From: Undaria pinnatifida
Taxonomy: Eukaryota; Sar; Phaeophyceae; Laminariales; Alariaceae
DNA length: 64,000 bases
Direction: 5' to 3'
Assembly: GCA_012845835.1 (NCBI GenBank)
Contig: JABAKD010000023.1
Coordinates: 13,753,362-13,817,361 of the forward strand
Shown: positions 39,546 to 50,122 of the stretch, one piece after another
Position numbering within the stretch: position 1 is the stretch's first letter
How the letters are laid out: each line of letters starts with the position of its first letter
The notes under the pieces: generated by a model
The model's database searches: none
Told to the model about the DNA's origin: nothing
What the model saw: only the letters and a program-made list of their open reading frames with translations
Position numbers and translations under genes: made by a program

Positions 39546-40136
39546 ACACGGCAAGTGGATAGACGATTGGTGCGTAATGTCACTGTGCGGACCCCACCCA
39601 GGAGAACGCTGAGTCAGACCATAACCTCGTATCCGGAAATATTCGCCGTTTGGGCCGCATCGCACCAAATCGTCCAAAGAGAGCCATCAAAAACCGGCGA
39701 GCTATTGATCTACCGAGATTAGTGGCGGACCCGCATCTCCGGATGAATTTCCAACAAGCGATAGCAGCCAAGCTGGCCTCTCCGATACCCCGTATTAATG
39801 CCGGAAGCGTTGATGACATGACCTCGGTACTAACCAAGGCGCTACTGTCGAATGCGGCCGACATAGCGCCCCCTATTCGGCGCAAACAAGTACCGAGGGG
39901 CTGGTGTGCGACTGAGGAGACGAAAGCGGAGTTGAATGCACGATGGTAGGATAGGGAAGACGCGAGGAAACGGGTCCGTTCTGCTTCAAACGATCGTGGC
40001 CTACGGCGAGCCTTGAAGGCGACCACCAAACAGCTGAAACGCACGGCAGAAGCTGTACAGAGGTTCTTCAAAGATTACGTTAGCCAACTCGAAGAGCGTA
40101 TCCGAAATAGTAGCCATTTGGCTTCTACAAACACCT
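39546..40136 (+). pseudogene. LINE endonuclease end and basic tether
   Basis: After the insertion the reading continues with RRLVRNVTVRTPP. A frame change then gives ESDHNLVSGNIRRLG, the SDH box that closes the endonuclease domain. A basic region follows (APNRPKRAIKNRRAID, KATTKQLKRTAEAVQRFF). A stop lies at about 39949. Confidence 0.72.
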
Positions 40137-41456
40137 AAAGGGGATGTATGTGGAAGGGAAGAGGACGCTTGGCTCGCAGTACATCAAGGACGAGGAAGGT
40201 CGATTGCCGCGGGGTAATGCCCTCGTCCGCGAGCGGTGGGTGAGGTGGTTTCACAAACTGCTTAGCACCAAGTCGCCGACCCTTGACTCGAGGATTGTGG
40301 ACGAGCGCAAGCAGTGACCCCCGTTCAGACTACTGGACGACGTCCTGTTTAGGCACGAGTAAGAGGAGGCGATCCGTGCGTTGGCGAACCGAAAGGCGGT
40401 AGGGCCCGATGGTCTCCCCGCCGAGCTCTTGAAGGTTTTGGCCGACGAAGGAGAATCGAACACTCTCGGAAGGTTCCACGACATCATCGTCGCTGTGTGG
40501 ATGGGAGGTGGCATGCCGCAACGATGGAAAGATGCAACGATTAAGGGGATTCACACAAAGGAAAGATCGGACTGAATGTGGCAATTATCATGCATCTCCC
40601 TCGTGGCTCACGCCGGCGAAGTACTCCTCAAAGTCATCGCGGGTCGCCTGAGTGACTATTGCGAACGCGAGAACATTCTGCCGGATGAACAGGCCGGGTT
40701 CGGACCCTAACGCTTGACGGTTGACATGATGTTCGCAGTACGACGACTGCAGGAACTGGCGCGGAAGAAAGACACCCCCTTGTACTTGTGCTTGATCGAC
40801 CTCACCAAAGCATATGAATCCGTCGACCGAACCCTTCTGTGGGAATTCCTTGCTCGTGTTGGCGTGGTGTGCCACCGAGAATGCTCGCCGTCATCCGCCA
40901 ATTCCACTACGGCATGAACGCATGCGTGCGGTTGGATGATGGAGAGTGCTCGGATAATTTCGACGTGGGGCAAGGTCTCAGGCAAGGATGCGTGCTCGCG
41001 CCACTTCTTTCAAACTCTTTTTCACGGCGGTTCTGCGTGTGGCCGAGAAACACTTCCTCGCTGATGCAGCCTTCACGGACAACATGGTGCAGCTCCAACG
41101 AAAGAAGGAGAAAGGCGAGAAGAAGGATACCTCACGCACAGGCAAAGTCGACGGACGGAGGGGGAAGGAGGAGGAGGAGGAGGTGCAGAGATTGTGGGGT
41201 GTGCTGTACGCGAACGATCCGGGCAGCGTGTCGCGATCATCAGAAGAGCTGGAGAAGATGATGACGGTAATTGTGACTGCGTGCTCGACGTTGGGGCTTA
41301 CGGTCCCCGAGGTTAAAACAGAGACATTGTGCCTGCAAACCAAAGGGGGGGGGGAAGGTGTCGTTCACAATCAATGCAGCCAGCCAGGTATACAAACAAA
41401 CAATGGAGATTGTGTGCTTGGGCGGGGCTATCACCGCAGACAGAGACCTGAGCATT
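40137..41456 (+). pseudogene. LINE reverse transcriptase, broken
   Basis: Readable blocks are EAIRALANRKAVGPDGLPAE and MPQRWKDATIKGIHTKE. A frame change precedes [17 protein letters not shown] and [29 protein letters not shown] bears the first catalytic Asp, and [14 protein letters not shown] comes next. The catalytic box then reads [10 protein letters not shown] where YADD is expected, so one Asp has become Asn. ITADRDLSI is the last block before the TIR element. At least four stops or frame changes interrupt it. Confidence 0.85.
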
Positions 41457-41715
41457 GATTGATCCTACGATGGCCCCCCTAAAAACCAGCGAGTTTCTTT
41501 ACCGAACGTTCCGTGGCTGCTCGACGCAAGGAAGGATACTGTCGGAAGAAAAGTAGCCATATAGTTTCTTGCATGCAAAAGTCTAACGATCGGTGACGTC
41601 GGGGTGTCGAGGGACACCGTATTTCAGGAGATACGACTGGGAGTTGGTTTTGAAACCGGCGATTTCGTTACAGAAAAGGGTGTCGGTGTTGGGGGGGCTA
41701 CCGTAGAACGACTCC
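41457..41715. mobile_element. 259-bp non-autonomous TIR element, copy 2
   Basis: It is related to 15056-15359 over its whole length, including AAAACCAGCGA near the left end and GTCGGGG with ACCGTATTTCAG in the middle. The ends are CTACGATGGCCCCCC and GGGGGGGCTACCGTAG. Flanking ATT occurs at 41454-41456 and 41716-41718. Removing it and one ATT joins DLSI to RIMRRLQRAWAYF in frame, the normal LINE sequence. Confidence 0.85.
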
Positions 41716-42587
41716 ATTAGAATAATGCGACGTCTGCAGAGGGCCTGGGCGTACTTCCAGCGGTACAAGATTGAAATTTATGATCGCCCGGGTGTGCGCT
41801 TACGGTTGAAGGTGCGGTTGCTGAAAGCTGAGGTGGCCGAGACACTTCTTTACGGTTGCATGACTTGGAGCCCGAACAAGCTTGACTATGACCGGCTACG
41901 ACGGGTTCACCACTCCATGCTCCTCAGATGCCTCGGATGGCGGAAACGTAAGCGCGACGACCACACCCTGTGTAGTTGTCGTTGTCTTACATTAACTCTT
42001 GTAAAAAATGTAGAGTCCGTGGTCACACAAAGGTCCTATCGTACGCCGACGCGCTCGCCAAGACAGTTTCCGAGAGCAGACAGGCGATAGCGCGCGAACG
42101 GAGGATATTGTTTGCGGGATGAGTAGCACGTATGGGGGAGGAGCGTCTGCGACAGAGGGTGATGTTTAGGGAACTTGTTAGGGGTAAGGGCTACTCAGGG
42201 GGGCAAGAAAAAGACTGGATGACTCATCTGAAGGAGGATATGTCGGTCTTTGGAATGAAATTCGAAGGGTGGCGAAAGGCTGCTCAGAAGGCCGGCAGAT
42301 GGTTTCGACGAGTAGAGGAGGGAGCCGAGTTGTTCATGCGGAATTGGCATGAGAAGGAGAGACGCAAAGCTGCAGAGCGACGTGCAAAGGCTGCGGCAGC
42401 GCCATCCATCGTCGGCATCTCTCGGCGGCCGGGGGAAGGGGGGGAGGGGGGAGGGAGGGAGGGGGGAGAGGGGGAGGGGGGGGGAGGGGGAAGGGGGGGC
42501 GTCCTGTCCAAGAGACTGAAGTCTGGGTCTGGCCATCATCGTCTTGAAATATGTGGGCCTTCCAATGGTCGTCACAAGATAGCGTAA
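41716..42587 (+). pseudogene. LINE C-terminal region
   Basis: The reading RIMRRLQRAWAYFQRYKIEI and LYGCMTWSPNKLDY is the usual post-RT thumb region of LINEs. It is interrupted at 41971-42034 by a LINE tail. It goes on with YADALAKTVSESRQAIARE, FRELVRGKGYSGGQEKDWM and AERRAKAAAAPSIVG. It ends with a Gly/Glu-rich run over a G-rich microsatellite (about 42429-42500). No zinc finger is seen. Confidence 0.75.
41971..42034 (-). mobile_element. 64-bp LINE 3' tail inserted in the LINE C-terminal region
   Basis: On the minus strand it reads ACCTTTGTGTGACCACGGAC, then ACAAGAGTTAATGTAAGACA and ACGACAACTACA. This is nearly the same as the end of 38285-39545. It is an extreme 5' truncation, as LINE retrotransposition often leaves. 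Confidence 0.7.
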
Positions 42588-43065
42588 GACCGCCCTGGCT
42601 TCTTCGCCATGTTGCGATCTCTCCCCAGTGCGATTGGTGATGCACTTGATACCCTCTAGGAGCCCAAAGCCGTCTTTAGTCAGTCCGTAGGGGCTGCTCC
42701 TATGACATTTTTTCTCTTTTCCTTTCCTTGCTTCCCCTTCTTGTATTGTTTTTTTTTGCTTTTCTTTTCTTGTCTTTTTTTTGTCTTTCCTTTTCGTTCC
42801 TTTTCTTTTTCGTTCTTCGATTTAATGTATTTTCTTTCCTTTGTTTCTTTTTTTCAAATTGACTTGCGTCTATCGTGCGTATGCGTAGTGATAGGTACTA
42901 CGTGCCATATATGCGTGGTAGTCTTCTTTGGGTGGCAAGCGGTCATTTTATCCAGGCGCGAGTAGTGAGACGTATGCACCAGTATGGACCTGGCACATCG
43001 TAGGCTGACTCTCGATTTCACTTATATATGTTTCTGGTGGAGGCATGAATTGCGTCAGCTGTGAT

Positions 43066-43760
43066 ATGTTGTTCTCACATTAACTCGCATAATCAAGTCC
43101 GCGGTCACAGGACAGGCTCCAGCCACTCTGGGCTGAGGAATACCCAGGGAAAAAACACAAACAAACCAAAGGTGGTACACGCATATATCGCAGCTGACGC
43201 AATTCATGCCTCCACCAGAAATATATAAAAGAGAAATCGGGAGTCAGCCTACGAGGTGCCACACTGGTGATAGGTTTCACTACTCGCGCCAGGAAAAACC
43301 GACTATACTGCTTGCAACCCAAGCAAGACTACCATGTATATATTGCACGTAGTACCCATGACTACGCTTACGTACGACAGACGCAAGTCAATTGGAAAAA
43401 AGAAACAAAGAAAAGAAAAGAAAAGAAGATAAAGGAAAGGAGATAAAACACAAGGAAGCGAAAACACGAAAAAAGCAAAGGAAAGGAAACAAAAGACAAG
43501 ATCGGCAACGAAAGACAAGACAAGAAGAGGAAGCAACGAGAGGAAAAGAGAGAAAAAAGTGTCATACTAGCAGACCCTCGGAACTGACTGAAGACGGCAT
43601 TAGGCTCAAAGAGGGTATCAAGTGCATCATTAATAGCACTGGGGAGAGAACGCAACATGGCTAAGAAGTCAGGGCGGTTTTACGCTGTCTTGTGACGGCC
43701 ATTGGAGGCCCACTAATTTCAAGACGATGATGGCCAGGCCCAGACTTCAGTCTCTTGGGC
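43066..43760 (-). mobile_element. Inverted LINE 3' end, forming a foldback with 42510-43065
   Basis: Reading the minus strand from about 43760 to 43185 repeats the plus-strand sequence 42508-43065 (AGACTGAAGTCTGGG, then GCAACATGGCT/GCCATGTTGCG and CATGAATTGCGTCAGCTG). From 43170 to 43066 it continues into the true 3' end (CCACTCTGGGCTGAGG on the plus strand) and a GTTGTTCTCACATTAACTCG tail. Arms of over 500 bp face each other across about 120 bp. Confidence 0.82.
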
Positions 43761-43779
43761 ATGCCCCCCCCCCCCCCCC

Positions 43780-43940
43780 CCTCCCCCCCCTCCCTCCTCT
43801 ATATGCGTTTACCACCTTTGGTTGGTTTTTGTTTTTTTCCTGGGGTATTCCTCCGCCCCAGAGTGACTGGAGCCTGTCCTGTGACGACGGACTTGATTAT
43901 GCGAGTTAATGTGAGAACAACAACAACAACAACAACAACT
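43780..43940 (+). mobile_element. LINE 3' end with (AAC)n tail
   Basis: After a run of C (43759-43795) the sequence CGTTTACCACCTTTGGTTGG to GAGTGACTGGAGCCTGTCCT, GCGAGTTAATGTGAG and (AAC)7 is the 3' end of the same family, in plus orientation. It is the direct counterpart of the inverted copy at 43066-43170. Confidence 0.75.
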
Positions 43941-43999
43941 CTGTATATTACAACAGTAGTACAAAATACTACCAGGTATTAAATACTGAAATTCAGGCT

Positions 44000-45765
44000 A
44001 TTTCTTACACAGTCCGATTTGTCAGCCGAAAACGGCCTTTTCGATTGAAGCCACAATCGGGCTTTCTTAAGCCATTTCTTATGCAGTCGGATTAGTCAGT
44101 CGGAAACGGCCTCTTTCGACTGAAGCCCAAATCGGGCTTTCTTACGCAGTCGAAAAAGGACTTTTTCGACTCAACTTTTTTCGACTGAGAATTCCTACTG
44201 GCGGATCCAGTCGAAAAACTCGACTTTTTCAACTGGATCCTCCAGTCGAAAAACTCAGTCGAAAAAGTTTTACACGTGTTTTTTGAACCGATCGCATCGC
44301 CCATCCCACCACCAAACACACACCCACACGGCCACACGGCCACACACCCATACCAGGTACCACACTGCAGTATCATACAAGGCGCTGACGCTGGCTTGGC
44401 TATCCCAGCTGTTGCTTCTCGCAGCAAGTCAGCGTGGCGCATTCCTAGTTCCGCTCGCCAGCAGCGTGTATCACACGTCACCAGTATAGCGCGCGTTATC
44501 GATGCCAATTTGTCAAGAACGGCTACGCCTGCTGTAGCTTTGGCGGCTCTCGGCTGAATGCCACACCACGAACGTAGCTTTGGCGGCTTTCGGCTAAGCC
44601 CAATGCCACCAACCTGCTTGGACGAAGGTTCCTCGTGCCTGAAGCACGCGTTGCTCGCGAAGAACGCGTGAAGCACAGAGCTGCCAACCGATTTTCGACT
44701 GCTATTCCCTCACACCAACCGCCTTTAGGAAGATCACAAGAAGAAAAAAAATCTACTCGACTGACGATAAGGAGAAGGACCAGAAGAACCCAGTCGAAAA
44801 AAAGCCTAGTCAAAAAGAGGCGTTTTCGGCTGGCGGAATCCGACTGTGTAAGAAACGGCCTCACACAGTCGAAAAAGAGCTTTTTGGACTCAACTTTTTC
44901 GACCGAGTTTTCCGGGTGGGGGGTCCAGTCCAAAAGAATGACTATTTTGACTGGTTCTGCCAGTCGAAAAGCTCAGTCGAAGAAGGTGCACACGTGCTTT
45001 TTAAACCAATCGCATCGATTATCCCACTACAAAGCACACCCACACACCCGTGCCACGCACCACACAGCAGTATCGTACCACAGCGCCGACGCTGGCTTGG
45101 CTATCATTGCTGTTGCTTTTCGCCGCAAGTCAGCGCTCGCCAGCACCGTGTAGCACAGGAAGACAGCAGTGCGCGGTATCGATGCCGATTTGCCAAGAAC
45201 GGCTACGCCTACTGTATGTAGCCTTGGCGGCTCTCGGCTGAGTGCAACGCCACACACGTAACTTTAGAGGCTTTCGGCTAATAAAGTCCAACGCCACCAA
45301 CTCTCTTGGACGATGGTTCGTCGCGTGCAAAGCCCGCGTTGCTCGCGGGGAAGGCGCTAGGCACAGAGCTGCCAACCGAACTTCCACTGCCATACAGCAG
45401 TACAGCAGTACTCCTACACACCATCCTCTACGAAGGAAGAGCACACAATATATTTAAAATCGACTCGACTGACGATAAGAAGAAGGACAAGAATAACCCA
45501 GTCGAATAAAAAGTCCAGCCGAAAGGGGTCGTTTCCGACTGGCGGAATCCGACTGTCCTCTTTTCAAATCGACTCGACTGACGATAAGAAGCAGCATTAG
45601 GCCATTTCTTATACAGTCGGATTTGTCGGTCGATAACGGCCATTTTCGACTGACACCCAAATCGAGCTTTCTTGTACTACAGTCGAAAAAGGGCTTTTTC
45701 GATCAACTTGTTTCGACTGAGAATTCCGACTGGCGGATCCAGTCGACAAACTCGACAATCCTACC
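44000..45765. repeat. Cluster of ~720-bp units with CAGTCGG inverted ends
   Basis: The motif TTTCTTATGCAGTCGGATT and close variants begins units at about 44000, 44076 and 45605. Its inverse (GGAATCCGACTGTGTAAGAA) closes one at about 44846. Two long copies, 44084-44846 and about 44847-45555, share internal sequence with a period near 720 bp (for example TTGGCTATC, AAGAACGGCTACGCCT, GGCTCTCGGCTGA). Their ends hold many CAGTCGAAAAA/TTTTTCGACTG hairpins. No protein is recognised. A non-autonomous TIR transposon that inserted or duplicated in tandem is the best guess. Confidence 0.7.
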
Positions 45766-45917
45766 AGAGTGCTATCACGACAGGCAGCAGAGCTTTTTTC
45801 ATTCGCGCACCACGAACCTCGATGTCATCGACTTCGGGAACTCAAGCGCACCAACCTGTCAACGACAATGCTACCAGTGCTATCAAGACAGGCAGCAGAG
45901 CTTTTTTCATTAGCGTG
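45766..45917. repeat. Direct repeat of about 50 bp
   Basis: CTACCAGAGTGCTATCACGA and the following CAGGCAGCAGAGCTTTTTTC (about 45762-45804) recur as CTACCAGTGCTATCAAGACA with the same continuation (about 45869-45912). Confidence 0.8.
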
Positions 45918-46284
45918 GCTTTGCGACGACCATTCTTGTACGAGTCTACAGCGCGACGCACGCACACGACGGCACCGCGGCGAAAATCGAAACGGCGAGG
46001 AAACTTCACGGGAATGGCTAGGGGAATGGCTAGCCACACCCGGTGTAGGGGTGGTTCTGCTCGAACACATCATACCTCAGACTCAGCAATCCGGCGCTTG
46101 TTCCGTAGATGAGGCCCTCTCCGTAGAAAAGCAGCTATATCTTGGGGATGCAGATTGCAGGCTTCGTTTGCCACGGGTTTTTATATATTGTGACGGCACA
46201 CTGCTCCCAGGGCGGTGTGCCATCCGGCCCCTATCCCTAATTGCTAGGACGCCCATCAAGAACGGTAGAAACGTGTAGGTTTCT
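45918..46284. other. Spacer before the gypsy element
   Basis: Two overlapping plus-strand frames (45672-46112, 45769-46278) cross this stretch, but neither resembles a known protein. I see nothing else. Confidence 0.35.
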
Positions 46285-47028
46285 TGATAGGATGCTGGTT
46301 GTCAGTTGAGCAGAGCGATGCTCAGTGCTGCTGTGCTGAGGCCGCCTGATGTGCTGAGAGTGCTGGTTCGCAGTGTTGACGCAGTATCTCGAATCAAGAA
46401 GTGGTTTATTGTCTGTCATTACTGTCTCAATGAGGCTGGGGAGAAAACACGACTGACAACATGTGCGCGTGCTCCCTGCTCGTCCCGTCCTCACGACCTT
46501 GCTGTGAATCTACCCGCTTCAACCACCTATCTCGTACTCTTTAGCAGCTAACCTCCATCCTGTGCCGCTCTATCCTCTGGCTCCCTGCCCAACTAGCCAT
46601 CCCTCAGCCCTACCCTGGGCCATGTCCGCTACAAGAGACCAGTGCCACCATAAGAGTCCGGGCGGTCCGGGTGATTTTCCGTTCAGTTTTGAACATATTC
46701 TACCTTGTTTTCAGTACAATTTCAAACATCCTCCTATTCAAATCCAACAGGTGCATGTTCCTAGATCTCACGTAGAGACTGCTGTTGATAGGTCTACTGC
46801 TGCCTCACCAGCTCTCTCCTGGCCCTGCCCCTTCGTACCTCCACAGTCTTTCGCTAGACCTAGAAGAAACAACTTCAATTATTCCCAATTTGCCATACTC
46901 CCCTTTTCCCTAGACAAACATCCCAATATTTTCCAGTTGAAACCCGCTTGTTTGTTACACAAAAATCTGAATGAAACCAAGTTGTTGATTGTTGATGCCA
47001 AAAGCTAGAGAAAACCAATCTCACCACA
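46285..47028 (-). repeat. 3' LTR of the gypsy element
   Basis: It starts TGATAGGATGCTGG and ends near AATCTCACCACA. Long blocks match 57723-58505, such as AAGAAGTGGTTTAT, ACATGTGCGCGTGCTCCCTG and GACCAGTGCYACCATAAGAG. The inner end is set from the shared CAATCTCACCA and is approximate. Confidence 0.82.
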
Positions 47029-47719
47029 CTTGCTCCTCCAAGTTCATTGTCACCTGTAAAAAGGTGTATGATGAACTAACTACTGCAAGTAAGTTTGAGG
47101 TTGATACTATTTTAATCACTGGCATAGACATAGGACATAGGAAATTCATCGTACGCTTTTGTGACGCAACAATTTCTACCCTCGAATTTATCCCCATCAT
47201 GACCACTTCCCATTTATTTTACGATTTCCCATCCATTCAGACTACTATTAGACTAGACTAAATAGTCTAATAGTCTATCCCATCCATTCAGACTACTTTT
47301 AACCAAAACAGGAAATTCACTACCCGTGCCCGTGATTCACCCATTATTAGTCTACATACCCAAAGGGAACGGATTCCCCATTACATGACATCAGATAACT
47401 AACGCTCAGCAATGAATGCTGCCTATTATCTGTACTACTAAAAACCGCCTTCCCGCCTGCCCAATTAGTCAATAAATAATCCAACTTGTCCAAGGATAGA
47501 CTAAACAATCGCTTGTTTTATTAGCAGGCTTATCCCTACAAAAGGTCGGCCTTGTCCTTGTTGCATCTAGGTACCAAACTTAATACTCCGGTACTTTCTT
47601 TGGCTGGCTTGTTTTTCTACGCCCATCCGATAACTGTCCTTCCCCCTTGATACTCGAGTATAGACTATACTTCGAAGTATCCTATATTATCTCCACAAAT
47701 AGTGTGCAAAAACTTTTTG
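47029..47719 (-). other. 3' untranslated region of the gypsy element
   Basis: It lies between the last Pol frame and the 3' LTR. A palindromic AGACTAAATAGTCT region is at about 47255-47275. A CCCATCCATTCAGACTACT repeat occurs at about 47228 and 47279. No frame. Confidence 0.5.
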
Positions 47720-48976
47720 TTACTCTGAGTTGGCAGGTGTACATACATGCCAACACAAAGCCCCCATCTCCTCGCTGATAGTCGTGAGCTTCTTCTTCGA
47801 CAAGTGGACGTTGCAGCGTTTTCCAAGGTCCAGCAGTTTGATCGTGTGCGCTAGCTTCTTGCTTTCCGCGTCTTCTGCCACCATCACCACCCTCGCCAGT
47901 TGCCAACCTGCACGAGAAGTTTTGAAGTGTATGTACGATCCAATCATGCCACGATCATACAACCCAGGCCTCCCACGGGTATCGCAACAGACCTTGTACC
48001 CGGCAGCAACATATCTTTCGCCTTTCGAACACGCTAGTGTACGTTTAGCCAGTTGCACCCGATACCTCCGATACCTCGCATTCTCTCCACCAACTTGTAT
48101 CGGGTCTCCTGCCCGATATCTAGACACCAAGCTTCCGTATTGTTCCAAGTCTGTTTCATGTTCCCAAAATTTCACGGACACCCCATCCCAACTGATATAG
48201 TCTTGAACCGCATTCTTTCCTCCTACGCCTCTTGATATTCTGTGTTTTGTGAAAGAAGCAGGCTTTATACAGTGTTGGTCTAACTCCATGCAAACGTCTT
48301 CCGCTGTCGGGTGAAAAGGGAGTGAGCGTTCAGAGTTTTTTTTCAAAACGTAACTGCTCATAGCCCAAGGCAAGAACTTTAGCCCCTCCACTCCTTCATG
48401 GGGATTGTGACATTGTTTACAGCGGTATTTCGACACTCTTGCGTTTATCTCTCTACCAGGTTCATCCTTACGAACCTCTACTAGTAACAAGTTAGGGCCA
48501 ACCTTTTTCCCACCACTTCTTGTTCCTGGACCAACAAACAGTATTTTACAGAATCCTGTCCAGCATTGCGCCAATTTTAGAGTAAGGGCAAATTTCTTAC
48601 TACGTGAATCGGTCTCGCTCGGTTTTAACACGTGTTTCCCTCCACCGGAAATGGTGCTCTTGTCATCATAGATCCATACCCAACTTCCTACTTCGAACTT
48701 TGGCCGTTTAGTTATTCGCCCGTCAAGCTTTTCGTTTGCGGCTTCGTGTTTCGCTTTATTTAATCTATCCTGCCTCTTTTACCAGTTCATAGCCTATGCA
48801 CTTACTTGCCGATTTCTCTTAAGATCAAGGCAATCTAACTTGTCTTGTTTTAGGCTCTGATGTCCCGTCACACCTCGTCTCTCCAATATCGCCATCGGCA
48901 ACCGGGGATATATACCGGGGATATCTGCCAATGTGCACTTCGTTTGGCGCCAACCCTGAGCCTCCATTAACATCAA
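47720..48976 (-). CDS. C-terminal part of gypsy Pol with GPY/F-like and chromodomain-like blocks
   Basis: The frame 48976 to 47720 contains a few stops near 48790 and 48640. After KFEVGSWVWIYDD (GPY/F-like, about 48690) it runs clean for 303 codons. AVQDYISWDGVSVKFWEHET, with the hydrophobic DLEQYGSLVSRY that follows, matches the layout of a chromodomain (YLVKW, WE, L..Y). Further on a Tudor-like stretch follows (SYIHFKTSRAGWQLARVVMV). A chromodomain would guide insertion to marked chromatin. The call rests on pattern only. Confidence 0.55.
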
Positions 48977-48982
48977 TTGTTG

Positions 48983-49766
48983 TTATATTTGTGCGGATAC
49001 GGCGTGTATTAGCATTTTATCCCAGTTCTTCGGGTCGCCCGCTAAAAGATACGATAACACCTGACACAGCCTATGGTTTAATCTTTCAACCATTCCGTTG
49101 GCTTGGGAATGATTGGAGCTAGTAAAATTATTAACGGCCCCTAGTGTTTCATACACAGCTCTACTAACTTCGGGTATGAATTCTGTACCTCGATCCGATA
49201 GGACGGTGAGTGGACAACCACGTCGTGGTATGCAGTCGTCTACAATTCTCGAAGCACAACCTCTGGCTGTCTTCTCATCCTTCGTCATTGCATATCCTTC
49301 CGCGTGCCTACTCTAAATAAATCGACAATAAAAACAGGTAGACGTTGCCATTCTTTGTTTCCGGCAGTGGTCCCAACAAGTCAAAGGACACCATCTGCCC
49401 CGGGCGACTAGGTAATGTTAAGGAAATTAGCGGCCACCTGATGGTACTTCGGGCGCTCTTTCTCGCTTGACAAGTGTAACACCTTCTAATCCACCACTTC
49501 ACACTGTCAGCCATTCCTATCCACCAGTAAAATCTCTGCAACAAAGCAAGGGTAATCTTCTCACCCAAGTGAACAGCTTTCTTGTGTGTGCAGTCCATCA
49601 CCCATGGCCTAAATAGCAATGACACGTATGTCCGCACAGGCTCCTCCCCTAGCAACCGCTCGAACCTTCCCGGATTCCTGTCCTCGCGATGGGCAGGTTC
49701 AATGGAAAGGCGTTTCACTAATAGCTTTTGAGAGTTGGGCAGTACCAATAATTCGCCCTGAGACAC
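48983..49766 (-). pseudogene. Integrase of the gypsy element
   Basis: The frame from 49766 carries the HHCC zinc finger (HKKAVHLGEKITLALL, then RCYTCQARK). The first catalytic Asp is in MVSFDLLGPLPETKNGN. It breaks near 49310. After a frame change, TKDEKTARGCASRIVDD, VLSDRGTEFIPEV (second Asp) and SQANGMVERLNHRLCQVL (Glu) follow, in the frame starting at 49288. All three catalytic residues are kept. The break between them spans two small frame changes. Confidence 0.87.
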
Positions 49767-49789
49767 TAACCGTTCTACTCCTTTCTTGT

Positions 49790-50122
49790 CTACAGTGTCT
49801 CCTCAGACATGTCCTGTATGGGGACCTTGGCAAGTATAAGTTCTGCTGCTACTCTTGCCGTTTCATCCTCGAGCTGCGCAGCCGACCAATCACTGACGGT
49901 TTTCTCGCACAACCTCTCTCCAAATTTCCGTGCTACCATGCTGTCTAATTCTTCTTCAGGAAGTTCCTCATTCGCAGTCATTTGATTTTGGCTGCTGGCT
50001 ACTCCAGCACCACTGCCTTCTTCTGGGTTAATCACGGCTACCATTTGGTTCTTTCTAAACCCCAAAAACTCTGTCATTCTTCCATCATGGGACATGCATG
50101 CAATATCAGTCCTGGTTCCCAC
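49790..50122 (-). other. Acidic linker between RNase H and integrase of the gypsy element
   Basis: A 110-codon frame overlaps the end of the RNase H frame. It is rich in Glu (ANEELPEEELDSMVARKFGE, DETARVAAELILAK) and has no recognised domain. It joins the integrase frame by a frame change near 49780. Confidence 0.4.

Larger units (their letters stand above)
37521..43065 (+). mobile_element. Non-LTR retrotransposon (LINE), interrupted by three insertions
   Basis: In order it holds an AP-like endonuclease (37594-38284 and 39546-39640), a basic tether, a reverse transcriptase (40137-41456) and a C-terminal region (41716-42587). A 3' untranslated part runs to about 43065. It is broken by a plus-strand LINE fragment (38285-39545), a TIR element (41457-41715) and a 64-bp LINE tail on the minus strand (41971-42034). 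Removing each joins the protein reading on both sides. Stops and frame changes are numerous. Confidence 0.85.
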
